Source: an uncultured Rhodospirillales bacterium (GTDB lineage: Bacteria > Pseudomonadota > Alphaproteobacteria > ATCC43930 > CGMCC-115725). From it: a stretch of 64,000 nucleotides of DNA. The notes beneath the pieces are model-generated. The model ran no database searches and was not told the DNA's origin. It was given only the letters and a program-made list of their open reading frames with translations. A program made the translations under genes and the position numbers. Positions 63,867 through 64,000 of this stretch are shown in pieces (the first letter of the stretch is position 1; each line of letters opens with the position of its first letter). The stretch covers positions 372,001 through 436,000 of the forward strand of contig CAIKMD010000007.1 of the NCBI GenBank assembly GCA_903828515.1, read 5' to 3'.

Positions 63867-64000
63867 TCACATCGGCGGTTTGACGCCGTTCTTTTCGACC
63901 GTGACGTTGCCGGCGGTGAGCATGCCGTCGGCGCCTTTGTTGGCCTGGAGATAGACCGCCTTGCCGCGTTTCAGATCGGCCGGCGTGCCGGGTGCGGGCG
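63867..64000 (-). CDS. DUF5666-like protein, C-terminal end (cut by window edge)
   Basis: Only the last 44 codons are present, reading in from the right edge. They give GTPADLKRGKAVYLQANKG, then LTAGNVTVEKNGVKPPM, a small beta-barrel end like those of DUF5666 proteins with their typical VKPPM/VTPPM end. Most of these are secreted and of unknown role. Nothing more can be said without the N-terminus. Confidence 0.55.
   Translation of the reverse strand, partial: PAPGTPADLKRGKAVYLQANKGADGMLTAGNVTVEKNGVKPPM

Overview
The window is one stretch of GC-rich chromosome from a Gram-negative alphaproteobacterium. The evidence is an aa3-type cytochrome oxidase cluster with ctaB, ctaG, DUF983 and SURF1 genes in alphaproteobacterial order, an MlaE permease with an N-terminal STAS domain, a plant-type GshA, a kinase-fold ThrB next to rnhA, lipid A and Kdo genes, a GTTC-N7-GTTC LexA box before dnaE2, and typical alphaproteobacterial intergenic palindromes. 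Gene content would fit Rhodospirillales or a neighbouring order, but the genus cannot be fixed from sequence alone. I found no rRNA, tRNA, CRISPR array, insertion sequence or prophage.

Layout. 1-4.6 kb: end of a 23S rRNA pseudouridine synthase gene, a C26 amidase, tadA, an ACS-type MFS transporter and purD. 4.65-9.2 kb: an orphan, apparently SOS-controlled dnaE2, a C/G-rich inverted repeat, a small cupin and an unknown gene. 9.4-11.6 kb: xseA read in frame into an M23 peptidase. 11.6-17.3 kb: a tightly overlapping minus-strand lipid A operon (msbA, DUF374 acyltransferase, waaA, lpxK, LpxL-like acyltransferase). 17.4-27.6 kb: lipid kinase, pmbA/tldE, a methyltransferase with ubiA, rsmE, gshA followed by a parD remnant, a secreted GH50-like hydrolase with tldD, and a 57-residue protein with a degenerate receiver. 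28.2-31 kb: a SulP transporter and an orphan substrate-binding protein. 31.1-34.1 kb: an accessory, lower-GC segment with a DUF1778/GNAT toxin-antitoxin pair under a promoter/operator and several small unknown genes, one with a hairpin over its ribosome binding site.

34.3-42.1 kb: cytochrome oxidase operon (coxB, coxA, ctaB, a 44-residue membrane protein, ctaG, coxC, DUF983, SURF1) running into an M32 carboxypeptidase; the last two genes seem to start at CTG. 42.1-51.6 kb: a small monooxygenase with an orphan VanB-like reductase, thrC with an M16 peptidase, a GNAT enzyme, AlgH, ScsB/DsbD, a peroxiredoxin, rnhA and thrB. 51.7-57 kb: a lipoprotein, a Kir-type potassium channel and a complete putrescine ABC importer (potFGHI) in one overlapping operon, facing apt. 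57.5-61 kb: Mla/MCE lipid transport operon (mlaE, mlaF, mlaD, PqiC-like lipoprotein). 61-64 kb: a His-rich unknown protein, two small envelope proteins, a flavin monooxygenase and the end of a DUF5666-like protein.

Most of the window is housekeeping: envelope biogenesis (lipid A, Mla, AlgH), respiration (ubiA, cox), redox (gshA, ScsB, peroxiredoxin) and threonine synthesis (thrB, thrC). The least expected arrangements are the Kir channel-polyamine transporter operon, the xseA-M23 read-through frame, the paired CTG starts in the oxidase operon, the His-rich CoxA N-terminus, and the small-gene segment with its 5' UTR hairpin. No large, clearly undescribed multi-gene system was found; the Kir/polyamine operon is the best candidate for an unrecognised functional unit.
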